Below are positions 24,801 to 33,889 of a DNA stretch of 64,000 bases, in pieces; position 1 is the stretch's first letter; every line of letters starts with the position of its first letter. The notes below the pieces were generated by a model. It saw only the letters and a list, made by a program, of their open reading frames with translations, did not search any database and was not told where the DNA came from. Origin of the DNA: Anticarsia gemmatalis (taxonomy: Eukaryota; Arthropoda; Insecta; Lepidoptera; Erebidae); the NCBI RefSeq assembly GCF_050436995.1, contig NC_134764.1, forward strand, positions 6,386,001 through 6,450,000, in the 5' to 3' direction. The translations under genes and the position numbers were made by a program.

Positions 24801-27800
24801 GCGCCATGGAAGCAGTCTTCGCTTCTCCTTCAGCATTTTTAAGACACTTCAATTCTTAACAATTATGCTTACCTAACATCCAGCCCATAAACATAGGCAG
24901 TCCCAGCCGTGGGCGCGGTGAGTCCAGTCAAGATGTTGAAGAGTGTGGACTTGCCAGCTCCATTGTGTCCCAAGACAGCTGTTATTTGACCCTCATAGAT
25001 GCTCAGGTCTATGCCATCGATAGCCTTAGTTTCTGGACGACGGCAGTGGCGGAAACTTTTTTGTAAGCCTACGATTCTTATGGCTTCTCTGTCTTGTAGT
25101 TCCCTAGATAAAACAATGGTGAAATTTAGATGTCGTACTATAGAGACATAAATGTTGGATTCATAGACTGAAAGCAGGTTGCAGCGTATTAGGAGCGTAC
25201 CAAAATGTATTAAACGATCTAAACATAAATTTGAAATTCCATGGCAAATAACTAATGAAACTGAGAGGCAATTTCCTACAAGTATCGAAAACCGGCTAGC
25301 TATTGTTAAATTTTGTATGAAAATCTGATATACGCCTTTATCGGGTGCCGTAAGAAGAACTAATTTAGCAGTACATTCTGTACATTTTAATGTCTTGATA
25401 CTCTATAGCAGCAACTATAGAAAATTGTATTAATAGTCTTCTATGCACTGCGTGTCAAAAGTTTATATCTGTCCTTATCCAACGCATTAGATGTCATATT
25501 TAGACATGGACAGGAATTCACAAAACAAATGTATCACACACAATAAGTACAATACGTCTATCACTGCTATAGTCCGACTACATAGTAGAGAGCCTTGGCT
25601 TTCAGAAATTCTGGGTTTTCCCAATATAAAATAGGCCACCGTCAATTGCATAAGACTATGGGTCACTGATGTTCTAAATTCTAATTGTAAACCTCCATCA
25701 GCCGAGAATATTGCATACAAAGCTCTTTACTAAGTTGTTGGGCTACTGGTGCAAAATTTCCATATGATCTATATGTTTTCTCAGCCAATTCGTGCACAAT
25801 AACACACATCTGTCAAAGTCCACATACACTAATGATATTGTACATCTGTAAACAGGAGTGTGAATCATGTTTTGTACTTTGGCTCTATCAGCTCATCACA
25901 GCATGGCGTTTCATTAAATTGGCCGGCAGCCCGAACTTTAGAGCATTTTCTAACACATTTAGAAAGGAAATCGAAAGTGCTGAATGCCATTTGTAAATAT
26001 AAATCTATTAGAAAAGTATTTTCGTGAAACATACATAGGCAACATCGTATATATGGTTTCAAGAGCACTTAATTATTGTAATACAGATTTGGCTAGTAAG
26101 ATTTCTATTATCGTAAGCTGTCTTGGCCGGTATATCTTTGGGACAAAAATCATTCACTGCAAATAATAATTGCTCTCCCAATTTTTGATGTTTTGTGTGC
26201 GTGTTAAACTAAAGGCTTAATTAATTATACTGTTACTACTTACTTACTTACGTAGGTACTATATTTAGGTCAGTTGAACGTTTCCTTTTAAGTATTTAAT
26301 TTTCGAGATGAAAATAGTAGCTTTACTTATATACATTTTTTTGAGTTCAGTAGTTTAAGAAGTACTTACCTGGGCACGGGTTCAATGTCCTTGTTGTGAG
26401 CGGCGTCGCCGTTGGAGTGGAAGTGGACGGCAGAGACGCGACCACGACGACTGCCGAGCCAGTACGACGGCAACAGGCAGAACCAGGGCTTCTGCTTGAT
26501 CCCGTACTCACCTAGAAGGATACGTCATGTTAGTATGCTGATGAAGTGCAAAGATAATGTTTCGCGTAGCAGCAGTTCTGAAATTATATATCGGCTCTAC
26601 CCGGAGCCCCTAGTACCAAATGCATAATAGATAAGCGCCATAATCTACCTACGGTGATAAAACCTTTACAATACTTTAAATGAAAATTCATCAATCAGGG
26701 TCAATTGACAAACAAAATTTGAAAATACCGAAGTTTTTACACGCATGGTGTACATTTTCAGAAAAACTTAGATACAATGATTTTTTTATTGAATTTAGAC
26801 TAACTATGAGCAGTGCAAAAATTCAGTGCTTATGATGTGAGTGAAAAAAACTGTGCCGTTTATGGATTCTATTCTAAAACATGTTAGAGGTTAATGTTTT
26901 GTTTAACTCGTTTTCGACTATCCTGTTGGGACACAGATATAAAAGTTTCACGCTACACTTATAAAAATCATGTTAAATTGTAAACAATAAAGAAACCTTT
27001 GAGATTGTGCATAGTGATTTTTTGGTGATGATGGGTGGTCTACGATGTGATGATGTCAAACCTAAGTGCCTGTGTCGGCGGGGGCAAGACTTATTTGTCC
27101 CCGACGACACAGAGACCAAAATTTGACCGGCAGCTCTTGAATTCTTCTACACTGATGTAGCGTTTTGACAATTAAGTAAGCCCTCGGCTTGCCTGAAGAT
27201 CAGTGATAAAGATAAGAGAAAATAAATCTTTATAAAGGCACTTTCTTCCGGAAAGTCGGGAGCTCACGTTTGACTAGTAAGTCTGAAGACTTCTGTAGTA
27301 TCTGTCATGAATAAAAAATGAGAAGTAATCTAAAAAAAATGTTTACTGTTATAGTTCGACAATTTAGTAGAATGCTTTGTATGGAATGTGCACGAGTGAA
27401 GGAGATACATGTTGTGGAGGATATCCACCAAAGTCGCTAAATATTATACCAGTAGATAAATAGTGCTTTCTAAGACTCTCTTCTAATTTGTCGGACATAC
27501 AAATGTGGTTAATATCGAGTGAATTTGTGACAAATGCATATTAGTAAACAGTACACAAAAAACATCATTACAATAGTAGCAACATAGCAAACAAAGATAA
27601 GGTGTAAAAATCCCATCTTGCTTTGCATAAGACATGTGCCGTTAATATTGCAATGCTGTAAATAGAAAGGAAAATTACTTACTGGGTACAACAGCGTCAA
27701 GCCAGTAGGCGAAAAGGCCATAAAGGACGGTGTCCACGGCCATCATGATGAGGCTGCCTCCGAAGGGCACTCCTGGACCACTCCACAAGTTCTCCCATGT

Positions 27801-30800
27801 CACACCCACGCCTGCCATGTCGAGGACTAACGCCTGGGAAGGAAACACAATAGCTTAAAGGTTGTTCTACTCTAAGGTGATGTCTACCACAAATGTAATA
27901 CGCCTTTGTTTTGTCGTTTAATAATAAGTCCATGAATTAGGGGAGCCTTATTCTAGAAGATTCAAGAAAATTGTAACTAAATTAGAAAAGCCCAATACAA
28001 TAGCTCTTTACCCGTCTAGGTAACTAAATCCGAAACTTCGTGATAAGCAATCAGTAAAATTCTATAATTAATATGAACATACACAAAATCATGTTCTTCC
28101 CATAGGGGTACGTAGACACCAAAGAACGCTTTGCTAATATCTCTACAAAGTTCTCTTACTTCATTAACATCTATACATCTTGTCATACAAAACCACCGGT
28201 TACTATTCTTTCTATGATATATATTATTTCAAAATCTCGTACCTTGTCCATGGCAAGAGCGTAGCAACTGGAGCTGATGAGGGAGACGAACCAGAAGGCG
28301 AGTGAGTCCGCGTTAGATACGAACACTTGTATGAAGTATAAGCCACTCATCAGATTGACCGCGAAACTGCCCAGGATACCTGCCGTCTGGAAAAACTTGG
28401 TAAGCTTAACTGTTGCTTACGAAACAAATATGGTGCTAGTACTAAGTGTTTTTATGCAGAAAAATATTTACCCTCTTTTTCACAAACACACTATAAACCT
28501 ATTTTAGTTAAAAAGCTACTATAATATGTTTTCTCTTTTTCATTTCGCTAAGGCGTGAAAGAAATAAAACACTTTATAAGCCTTTCATAATTTCATATAT
28601 TTTTATGAATAAGAGGGTTAATCTTTAGATAGAATATTGATTATTATTTTATTAATCACGATAAAAGGGAAGTTTCAAATACTTTGTCAATGGACAGTAA
28701 TAAAATATGTTTGTATTTCAAGTATAAACTGCTAAAGTTTGTTGTTGCTTACCCGGGCTTTGTCAAAGAATGGTGTGAGCATGAACGCGAAAGTGATGAT
28801 TGTGAAGCCAAACAACAGCATCAGCAGGAATATCAAAATGTACGACGAGTGCTGGAACACCTGCGAATGAACACAATTCGTGTTAGACATTTAACCACAT
28901 TGAAATCAGCTAGAATTTAAGGAGCTACTATGAAGCAGACAAGAGCTGTTCCGTCAATTTTATCGTATAGAAAATCCGAATTCCTTAAAGTTTTCTGTCA
29001 TTGCCATTCTCAATTATTAAGTTGTTATTCGGTTCAATCATATAACTTAAAACTCTCTATAAGTAAAATAATAAATATTTCGTAATAGCTTCTCTTGGTG
29101 AACGTACCTTCAAGGTGAAGAGCAGCACCGTGCTGACGACGGACAGTACAGTGACGAAGACAGCATAAATGAGAAACCACGAGCCCCTGGGAGAAGATAA
29201 AACAATTATAAATGAATCAATTTGACCCATTAATGTCCCACTGCTGGACAAGGGTCTCCTCCCGGAATGAGGAAGGGGTTAGGCCTTGAATCCACCACGC
29301 TGGCCAAGTGCGAGTTGAGGACTTTGAATACCTGCAAGAACTGTTCTAAAGAACTCTCAGGCACACGAAGTTGCATCGCGATGTTTTCCTTCACCGTTGG
29401 AACAAGTGACAATTATCCTAATACACACTATACTTCAAAAAGCAATAAGTGTGTTGCCTCGGGTACGAAGCCTCGACCACTTACGTGAGAGGCGCAACTT
29501 AAACCACTCGGCTAAAACAATTAAATTTCATAAAATAGATTTGTAAATCTATGACTTAAATAATTTAGTTCTTCTTACCAGTACACCGAGTCTTTCAAGC
29601 CCATGATCCTCATACCCTCCCTGATCTTCTTCTCCTTCTCTCCGACGACGAACATGAGGAGGTATGTGATGAACTGCGACAGCGTCATCACCATGTACAT
29701 GGGCATGATGACGCGGAAGATCACCAGCCAGTCACCGGTGTGTTGCCGTTTTGGAAACTGGAGGAGATCGATGCGGGGGGGAGGGATCGATGCGTCGGTG
29801 TCCACCTGGGAAAAAAATATTTTTATAGCAATCATCATCTTAGGCAGTGGTTCCCAACCAGTGGTCAAAATCTGGTCCACGAGACAATTTAAAATTTTCA
29901 GGATGATTATTACACTTTATTTTTAATATACCTACTTACATAGTGGTCCCTGCTAACAAGAATAATATAAAAGTGGTCCTGTACTAAGAAAAGGTTGGAG
30001 AGCTCTGATCTCAGGCATCGCTTTCAGTCCTGTTATATTTAAGCCGTTCTAAATCGGTAGGATCGGATTGAGCGCCGATGTTGCTTCCAGATTAATGTAG
30101 GTTGTATGGTTGTCAGTACGTCAGCATACCTCTGAAGAAATCTAATGAAACCTATTATATGGACAAAGCCATATAAGTACTGACAATTCTATTAAACTAA
30201 TCTATGTCTATATAATGTGCGCAGTTTTAAGTGACACCTAGTTATTGCAAAAAAAAAACTCAGTATGTTTATAATATTTAGTGTGGCTGTTTTTGTTTTT
30301 GTTCAAGAAAACGAGACTGCGTAAAATTTCCGTTGATTCTTACCACGAATTTTATTTAATTCCTAGCATCGTTTGAATGACATTCGTACTTGTAAATCTA
30401 CTTTAACTCCCGAAAGTACGTAACCAAACATTTATTTCGCCCCATGATCGTTATCAATCATCGAAATTGTTACGAAACAACAAGGACTTTCTGAATTCGA
30501 GGAACTATGATTTTAAAATTATAGACTTACCTTCATTTTAATGTAATCGATGAGTGTCTGCAATGCCAAGAAGCCGGAGTAGTAGTACTGCAGCACAGGG
30601 CAGATGTCTTCCCGATGCATCTCGGCGAGGGGTATGAGCTGTCCTCCTCGCGACCAGTCAAACGCCTGGTCTTCTGTTCTCTCGCGACATTTTGCTGGCG
30701 ACGTCGTGAGGGTCCGGGTGGATGGTGTTACGATTTGCGACGGGTTGGTACGGATTGTATACCTATAGAATATAATTTAAAATTATTTCTTGCTGTAGTA

Positions 30801-33792
30801 GACTGCCTCTAATGTCTGAGCTGTAGACGATGGTGTATCCGATTGCTAACCACGAGGTCCCGGATTCGAAAGGTCAGGCTCAGGTCGGACAAAATGCTAT
30901 TGGTCTTTTGCTAATTTTTGTTAGATTAACATTCCCCATTGATCTTTTTTTTTAAATAATATCAATGGTCAATTCTGTACATTGAAAAATGTACAGAATT
31001 GACCTGTCTACAAATGTATTTTAAGTATAAATAGGTATATGGTAATAGGCTCGCCGCCTATTAGATGGGACTAAAATTGTTAATGGCGAAACGCGGTTGT
31101 ATTTCAAACATCTCTGCCTACGCCTTCGGGTATAACAGCCGTGATATTATGCATAACTGTCAGTAATCCTGCTGTATTATACCTGTTGTACATTTTATTT
31201 TGTACGAAGTATTGTAGAAATTTACTCAATTTCGCGTAACTTAATTGTTAGTAAATTATTGGATAAACCTATTAACTGCATATTATATGTGACTCGTGTT
31301 ATAAAATCAATACAACAGCTATTATTCCATTATGAAATTCACAAGACGGGTATTATAAAACAATATTTTATCTATTTGCAGAAAAAGCTATTGATTGTTG
31401 ATACTAATATTCTTTGTCCAACAAACATTGCTTGAATTTTATTATTGCATAATGATTGCAGGATGTTGAGAATTTCATATTTCTTATTGTTAAATGCTAA
31501 AGTGATTTACCAACATTTGTAGAATAAAAAATAAGAATAACAATGGATACGATAAAATAAAAACTGAATATGACTCCCTATTTCATACAGCTGAAAACAT
31601 ATTTTATATTCATTATCCATAACTTTTATATATATGAAACACGATCTATTCTTTATGGATTTTTAAAACTCAAAATTTCGTTTTGTTCTCATCAGCATTG
31701 GCTTTTATTAATTTATTGTACATCCTTTCCTCTAGCGTTATAATAAAGTATCTCAGTACCTTAGGGCTTCCGTGGTGGAGGTAGGGTCCGTGTGGAAGAT
31801 GAGAGCGATGGGGAAGTTCCGCGCGTCGTTGTGGTACGCGTCGTTCAGCTCCGTCGTGTTGTTGTACTTGATCCATTTGATCTGCTGCTGGTGGGACTCC
31901 GCTAGTAAAGAGTTTATCTCCTCCAGGAAACCCTAGAAAAGAAATATTTTGAAACAAACTAGATCTCTATTGAAATAATTTTATACAGGGTGTTAGGCAG
32001 ATGTATAAGTGTAATGATGATATAGGCTGGTCTGGATTGCTAATAACGTTCGTTCCATTTTACCAAAATTAGGACTCACCGTTTTGGAGATACGATACTT
32101 TAAATTGAGCTTGTTTGTACTAGATTAAAAAAAAAACTCGAATGTTTGGTTTTGGACTGATGTTGAACAAGAATAAAGTGTTACACCGGTAATGATATTG
32201 TGTATCTTTAGAAACTTGAATTATGTCCACCTATCTATCATTTTCTGGCAATGAGTATGACAGGACTAATCTTATAAACTTTCACTCAGTACGTTTATTA
32301 TTTGGCAATGTTTTAATGAAAGTATAGCAATAAGACTATATACTGTATGTTTTGTATATAACTTCTAAAACTGTTTTTCCCATCTTCACAAAATTTCATA
32401 TCTAACCCCTTGTTCTTCGTAAATGACAAACACGATGCAATTAAAACCAACCCGCGCTCACTCAGGTAATGATAGGTAAGCAAATGACGAATTTTTTTTT
32501 GACAATCATATTTACAGATTCACTATGTTAACAATGATTTTCTTAGTTGTAAGAAAAATAAACATTTTACCATAGTTCCATTAGCATTAAGCCAGTCAGC
32601 AACAACAGCAATGGAGTGGTTTTCCGGGAAGGCATCATGATGGATCCTCAGCAACCGGCCTGGTTTCCGCACTTCAGCAAAGTTAGGGTTCGGGACCAAC
32701 ATCTTCAGAAATATCAGGACACCCAGAGAATATAACGGGACTAGCACCTCCTATAGAAAAAATAAAAAGTTTTAATCCCTACTAATACTATAAGTTATTC
32801 GAAAGAAACTCTATCTGTCTCTTCTTCATGCCTAAACTGAAACGATTTCGATGAAATTTAATGCAAAGTTACTATGATACCCTAGGAAGGGCTTAGATGA
32901 GTTTTTATCCCAAAAATCACAATAGGCTATATAACTATAGTCCGCTGAGGCGGAGTTATAGGCAAGAGCTAGTGAAAAGATTAATTGAAGATCGTACCTG
33001 CATTTGATAAAATATGGCTGCAATATTGGTACCTGTTTCAAGTAATAAGTCGGCACTATTAGTTATCGCAAGCGATATTGGCACCGTTCATCAAAATCCA
33101 GGTCAAACTTTGAAACAAATCTGGACTGAAACACCGGAATTGTAGCAATCTTACACCCGGTAGATGGAAATATAAGCTTAAGGCCGGTTTTCATCATTCT
33201 GAATAAGAGTCGGTTAGGTTATCATGTGGAATTTTGACAGTTGCTTTTACACATTTATACCCAAGTTTCACCACTCCTGGCAAATTTTAGATAGCGTATA
33301 GTTACATACATAATGTTAATTTCATAAATTTGTTGACAGTCTATCTATCATCATCAGCCTAAGCTTTCTTTTAACTTTGTTGGAGTCGTCTTCCAGTCTC
33401 ACCGGATGCGTCTGAATACCAGTATTTTACATGGAGCGACTGCCGCCTATCACACCTCCACAACCCATTACACGATACCCTTCGGTAAGGCTAGTTGTCA
33501 GACTTACAAGCTTCTGACAAATGTTAACGACTGTCAAAGGTCTTTAAAAATGACAGGCGGAACCTACAATTTAACGAGCTTTCCGAAAATTTATCTAGAT
33601 TACTAGACAGACTATCGCCCACTAATCCACTTAATCTGTTGGATATTCGACACTAATCTAGCAGTTTAAGTGCTAATAAGTATGATTACTCACGGCGAGG
33701 GTCTTCCTAGTGTCCCGTTTCTTGAGTAGTAGGTTCCTGACGACGGTGGCCCAGAGCTGTGGCCAGAATTTGGCCGCAGGTCGGGTCCCCAT
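10965..33792 (-). CDS. ABC transporter subfamily A (ABCA3-like), 35 coding exons, 1,803 aa
   Basis: Full-size ABCA lipid/sterol-type transporter (TMD1-NBD1-TMD2-NBD2), expected to be an integral membrane protein that couples ATP hydrolysis to substrate movement. Coding exons in transcript order: 33694-33792, 32571-32750, 31760-31932, 30531-30762, 29579-29805, 29108-29186, 28753-28860, 28243-28386, 27683-27833, 26370-26511, 24873-25103, 24436-24550, 24201-24350, 23200-23367, 22896-22971, 22502-22678, 21855-22027, 21452-21550, 20877-21033, 20065-20416, 19377-19563, 18736-18852, 18109-18328, 17582-17669, 17124-17292, 15523-15675, 14903-15109, 14445-14605, 13669-13876, 13225-13316, 13054-13144, 12731-12812, 12177-12303, 11721-11884, 10965-11077. 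Every junction is GT-AG and the phases agree throughout, giving 5,412 coding bases. Both ATP sites look catalytically intact. The length fits ABCA proteins (about 1,600-1,800 in insects). In moths, ABCA2 is known as a Cry2-toxin receptor; I cannot tell which ABCA paralogue this is. The start is the first in-frame ATG of exon 1, but see the exon 1 note. Confidence 0.93.
11358..11404. other. Two facing LTR-retrotransposon primer-binding-site-like motifs
   Basis: At 11358-11373 the sequence resembles the 3' end of lysine tRNA plus CCA (a minus-strand PBS). At 11387-11404 a TGGCGCCCC-type motif reads on the plus strand. Similar motifs occur at 13559, 40001 and 49032. No flanking LTR could be delimited. 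Confidence 0.35.
11437..11645 (-). mobile_element. SINE family 1 in ABCA intron 34
   Basis: The reverse complement has the A-box GTGGCGCAGTGG, the B-box GGTTCGATTCCCACACGG, the body ending GGGAGTTGTC and a T/A-rich tail. It lies in the sense orientation relative to the transporter gene. Confidence 0.85.
12494..12717 (+). mobile_element. SINE family 1, the fullest copy, in ABCA intron 32
   Basis: This is a complete-looking element: A-box CTGTGGCGCAGTGG, B-box GGGTTCGATTCCCACACGG, a body with palindromic ATTTGTGCGATCCACAAAT, and a long A-run ending at 12717. It is antisense to the ABCA gene. The A-run ends 13 bases from the exon 32 boundary (12731), so the intron transcript begins with a donor followed almost at once by a poly-U tract. 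Confidence 0.9.
12841..12997. mobile_element. 157-bp MITE with 20-bp terminal inverted repeats (ABCA intron 31)
   Basis: The left end TATCGTCGTTTAAGTTCTAT is exactly complementary to the right end ATAGAACTTAAACGACGATA. It has no coding capacity. It fills most of the 241-bp intron. Confidence 0.75.
13054..15675 (-). CDS. ABCA exons 26-31: acidic linker and second nucleotide-binding domain
   Basis: Residues 1339-1642. Exon 26 is a charged linker with Glu/Ala and Asp runs. Exon 27 holds Walker A GHNGAGKTT at 1435-1443 (Lys1441). Exon 28 has the Q-loop in YCPQHD. Exon 29 has the signature CSGGT at 1534-1538 and Walker B VVLLDEP (Glu1559). Exon 30 has the H-loop His1591 in LTTHSMEEAD. The signature starts with Cys where Tyr or Leu is usual. 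Exons 26-29 are strongly GC-rich in third codon positions. Exon 31 uses the atypical donor GTTGGT. Confidence 0.95.
14012..14179. mobile_element. MITE of the GCGATTCT family (ABCA intron 28)
   Basis: It shares the blocks CCGGCTAG, ATCAACGCCTC, TCGTAAAAACTATTTTGG, CTCGATACTCGATGG and AGAATCGTGCTACTG with copies at 42546, 43204 and 44635. The termini are near-complementary (ATTCTCTA / TAGAGAAT). Confidence 0.55.
14316..14428. mobile_element. 113-bp foldback MITE (ABCA intron 28)
   Basis: It begins TATCCCCCGGTTTCAG and ends CTCAGAAACCGGGGATA. Internal arms GCGGTAGTTTATCT and AGATAAATTACCG are also complementary around an A-rich loop. A second copy lies at 41408-41519. Confidence 0.7.
15903..16528. 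mobile_element. 608-bp foldback transposon with 195-bp inverted arms and 9-bp target duplication
   Basis: The element spans 15912-16519. Its left arm (15912-16106) and right arm (16325-16519) read as exact reverse complements over about 195 bp, starting GAATCCGCAACCG. It is flanked by the direct repeat TATAGGTAC at 15903-15911 and 16520-16528. The central part contains a second hairpin (16197-16235). There is no transposase. A 9-bp duplication with long arms suggests a Mutator-like (MULE) non-autonomous element; the superfamily is inferred. It sits in ABCA intron 25. Confidence 0.85.
16617..16756. repeat. Palindromic tandem repeat, three 37-bp units
   Basis: Units starting at 16640, 16677 and 16714 each contain the palindrome ATGAAACATATATGTTTCAT followed by AGTTTCTTCTTTCTCAA. 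The array is framed by ACTTTAATGAGAAAG on the left and CTTTCTCATTAAAGT on the right, so the whole array is also an inverted repeat. Confidence 0.8.
17124..21033 (-). CDS. ABCA exons 19-25: second transmembrane domain
   Basis: Residues 909-1338. Exon 19 ends in the first helix of TMD2 (YVMIFMPI). Exon 20 (352 bp, the longest) encodes most of extracellular loop 2, with NFS and NTT sequons. Exons 21-25 supply hydrophobic helices (FMGMIFALVPVTLAV, YFTILIFIMVITSAGV, WIGVIPFILVAVL) with the cytosolic IRAKNQLRVNGLS coupling segment in exon 22. Confidence 0.93.
17841..17976 (-). mobile_element. SINE family 1 in ABCA intron 23
   Basis: This is a shortened copy with recognisable B-box complement GGGAACCGAACCTACG and A-box complement TTACGCAACGGAGGC. 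It is diverged and in the sense orientation relative to the gene. Confidence 0.75.
18448..18545 (+). repeat. Fragment of the GTCTCCTCCCG...GGCCAAGTGCGGG repeat (ABCA intron 22)
   Basis: It carries the blocks CTCCTCCCGAATAAAGAAGG, GGGGTTAGGACTT, and GGCCAAGTGCGGGTTGAGGAC, shared with the copy at 29223-29515. Confidence 0.6.
19105..19350 (-). mobile_element. tRNA-related SINE, family 2 (ABCA intron 21)
   Basis: It is nearly collinear with 37159-37408: it starts GGACAACTCACACACGGT and ends in an A-box-like complement CATTGCGCCAAACGTGCAGT. The B-box-like complement is GGATTCGAACC. It ends 26 bp from the exon 21 donor. Confidence 0.8.
19790..19990 (-). repeat. Copy of the GCTGGGCAAGGG repeat in ABCA intron 20
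   Basis: The reverse complement has the CGCTGGGCAAGGGCC start, CTCCCTAAGGAGGGAGGGG, GGCCTTGG and CTAGCCAAGTGCAGGAC, then GGAAAACATCGTGATG-type sequence (complement of the TTTTCCTTCACCGTT block). Confidence 0.6.
20561..20730 (-). mobile_element. Diverged SINE family 1 in ABCA intron 19
   Basis: The complement of the tail (CTCCCGCACTAAGAATTG), the body (ACCAGACCCGAAACAA) and a partly deleted B-box (GTGTGGGAATCC) are visible. Confidence 0.7.
21452..22971 (-). CDS. ABCA exons 15-18: post-NBD1 regulatory linker
   Basis: Residues 734-908. It continues the NBD1 tail (FLKNKFGIGYHLTLV) and contains the ABCA-conserved MTTLEEVFLSLE segment in exon 17. It ends in a polar, proline/threonine/histidine-rich stretch (exon 18), likely a flexible cytosolic linker before TMD2. 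Confidence 0.9.
22240..22446 (-). mobile_element. SINE family 1 in ABCA intron 16
   Basis: This is a near-full copy, antisense on the plus strand: TCCCGCACTAAGAATTGCCC, GTCGCGGGGACTTT, the B-box complement GTGGGAATCGAACCCACG and the A-box complement CAATGCGCCACGGAGG. It is sense relative to the gene. Confidence 0.85.
23200..25103 (-). CDS. ABCA exons 11-14: first nucleotide-binding domain
   Basis: Residues 512-733. Walker A is GHNGAGKST at 557-565 (Lys563) and the Q-loop is in CPQQD near 606. The signature LSGGQ is at 658-662, Walker B IIILDEP at 678-684 (Glu683), and the H-loop His is 714 in LTTHFMDEAD. All ATP-binding residues are intact. Codons here favour A/T in third position, unlike NBD2. 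Confidence 0.96.
23885..24095 (+). repeat. Dispersed repeat of the 'ACATGGAGCGACTGCC' family (ABCA intron 13)
   Basis: It shares TACATGGAGCGACTGCCTATC, ACACGATACCCTTCGG, GACTGGTTGT and AAGCTTCTGACTAC..GTTAACGACTGT with copies at 33362-33580 and 63125-63340. It is a familiar lepidopteran interspersed repeat whose class I cannot assign. Confidence 0.65.
24622..24815 (-). mobile_element. SINE family 1 in ABCA intron 11
   Basis: A-box complement (CCGCTGCGCCATGGAAGC), B-box complement (GTGTGGGTATCGAGCCCAC) and body are all recognisable. It occupies most of the 322-bp intron between the Walker A exon and the Q-loop exon. Confidence 0.8.
25104..26369 (-). other. ABCA intron 10 (1,266 bp), no exon seen
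   Basis: It contains a degraded copy of the GCGATTCT-family MITE at about 25268-25432 (blocks ATCGAAAACCGGCTAG and CAGTACATTCTGTAC). The rest is AT-rich sequence without supported features. Confidence 0.5.
26370..29805 (-). CDS. ABCA exons 5-10: membrane helices of TMD1 and lead-in to NBD1
   Basis: Residues 229-511. Exon 5 carries a helix followed by the ABCA-typical cytosolic EKEKKIREGMRIMGL coupling segment. Exons 6-9 supply further hydrophobic helices (for example VFVTVLSVVSTVLLF and ILIFLLMLLFGFTI). Exon 10 is the charged cytosolic lead into NBD1. Intron 9 (26512-27682, 1,171 bp) and intron 10 (25104-26369) contain no further exon that I can support. Confidence 0.92.
26512..27682 (-). 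other. ABCA intron 9 (1,171 bp), no feature seen
   Basis: The sequence between the last TMD1 exon and exon 10 is AT-rich. I find no exon with matching phase, and no repeat beyond a short GGGGGCAAGACTTATTTGTCCCCG inverted motif near 27080-27110. Confidence 0.5.
28471..28617. mobile_element. 147-bp MITE, PIF/Harbinger-like, in ABCA intron 7
   Basis: It begins CCCTCTTTTTCAC and ends ATGAATAAGAGGG, and is flanked by TTA on both sides. It is the inverted counterpart of the element at 42696-42842, which has the same length. The 3-bp TTA/TAA duplication suggests PIF/Harbinger; the class is inferred. Confidence 0.7.
29223..29515 (+). repeat. Fullest copy of the GTCCCACTGCTGG repeat (ABCA intron 5)
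   Basis: It runs GTCCCACTGCTGGACAAGGG, CTCCTCCCGGAATGAGG, GGGGTTAGGCCTTGAATCC, GGCCAAGTGCGAGTTGAGGAC, TTTTCCTTCACCGTTGGAAC and a GTTGCCTCGGGTACGAAGCC block. Related copies lie at 1170, 3245, 18448, 19790, 46172, 47644 and 59935. It is likely a SINE- or MITE-like lepidopteran element. Confidence 0.7.
30531..33792 (-). CDS. ABCA exons 1-4: N-terminus, first membrane helix, extracellular loop 1
   Basis: Residues 1-228. A basic cytosolic start (NLLLKKRDTRKT) runs into the first hydrophobic helix at about 35-53 (VLVPLYSLGVLIFLK). A short extracytoplasmic loop of about 190 residues follows, with N-glycosylation sequons at N77, N90, N117 and N118. That loop is much shorter than in vertebrate ABCA1 and is typical of ABCA3-like proteins. 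The adjoining introns (32751-33693, 31933-32570, 30763-31759) contain only repeat fragments. Confidence 0.9.
30967..31004. repeat. Near-perfect hairpin in ABCA intron 3
   Basis: GGTCAATTCTGTACAT pairs with ATGTACAGAATTGACC across a 6-base loop. The 16-bp perfect stem may form in the transcript or may be a transposon remnant. Confidence 0.6.
32788..32972. repeat. RTE-like LINE 3'-end fragment in ABCA intron 1
   Basis: Typical non-LTR remnant blocks are present: ACTAATACTATAAGT, TCTTCATGCCTAAACTGAAACGA, ATTTCGATGAAATTTA and GCTGAGGCGGAGTTATAGGC, with AAGAGCTAGTG at the end. Similar debris lies at 2330-2500, 37975-38125, 42418-42510 and 63440-63745. Confidence 0.5.
33362..33580 (+). repeat. Dispersed 'ACATGGAGCGACTGCC' repeat in ABCA intron 1
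   Basis: It shares CCAGTCTCACCGGATGCG, TTTTACATGGAGCGACTGCC, CGATACCCTTCGG and GTTAACGACTGTCAAAG with copies at 23885 and 63125. Confidence 0.65.
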
Positions 33793-33859
33793 CGTACCAC
33801 GCAGTCTGCTACCTACAGCCACACAGTCGATTTCGCTCGCCTCTTTTTCTCCACATTTC
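33694..33859 (-). other. ABCA exon 1 upstream segment and candidate splice acceptor
   Basis: Exon 1 coding begins at the ATG at 33790-33792. Upstream, the frame of that ATG remains open for 22 codons to a good acceptor (TTTTGATACAG) ending at 33860. A 5' exon therefore probably exists, and it could be either untranslated or coding (an N-terminal extension). If the sequence is unspliced, an in-frame TGA lies just before that acceptor. A 15-codon out-of-frame upstream ORF (ATG at 33854-33856, stop at 33809-33811) lies in the same segment. Confidence 0.5.
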
Positions 33860-33889
33860 CTGTATCAAAACAATACCAAAATATATATA

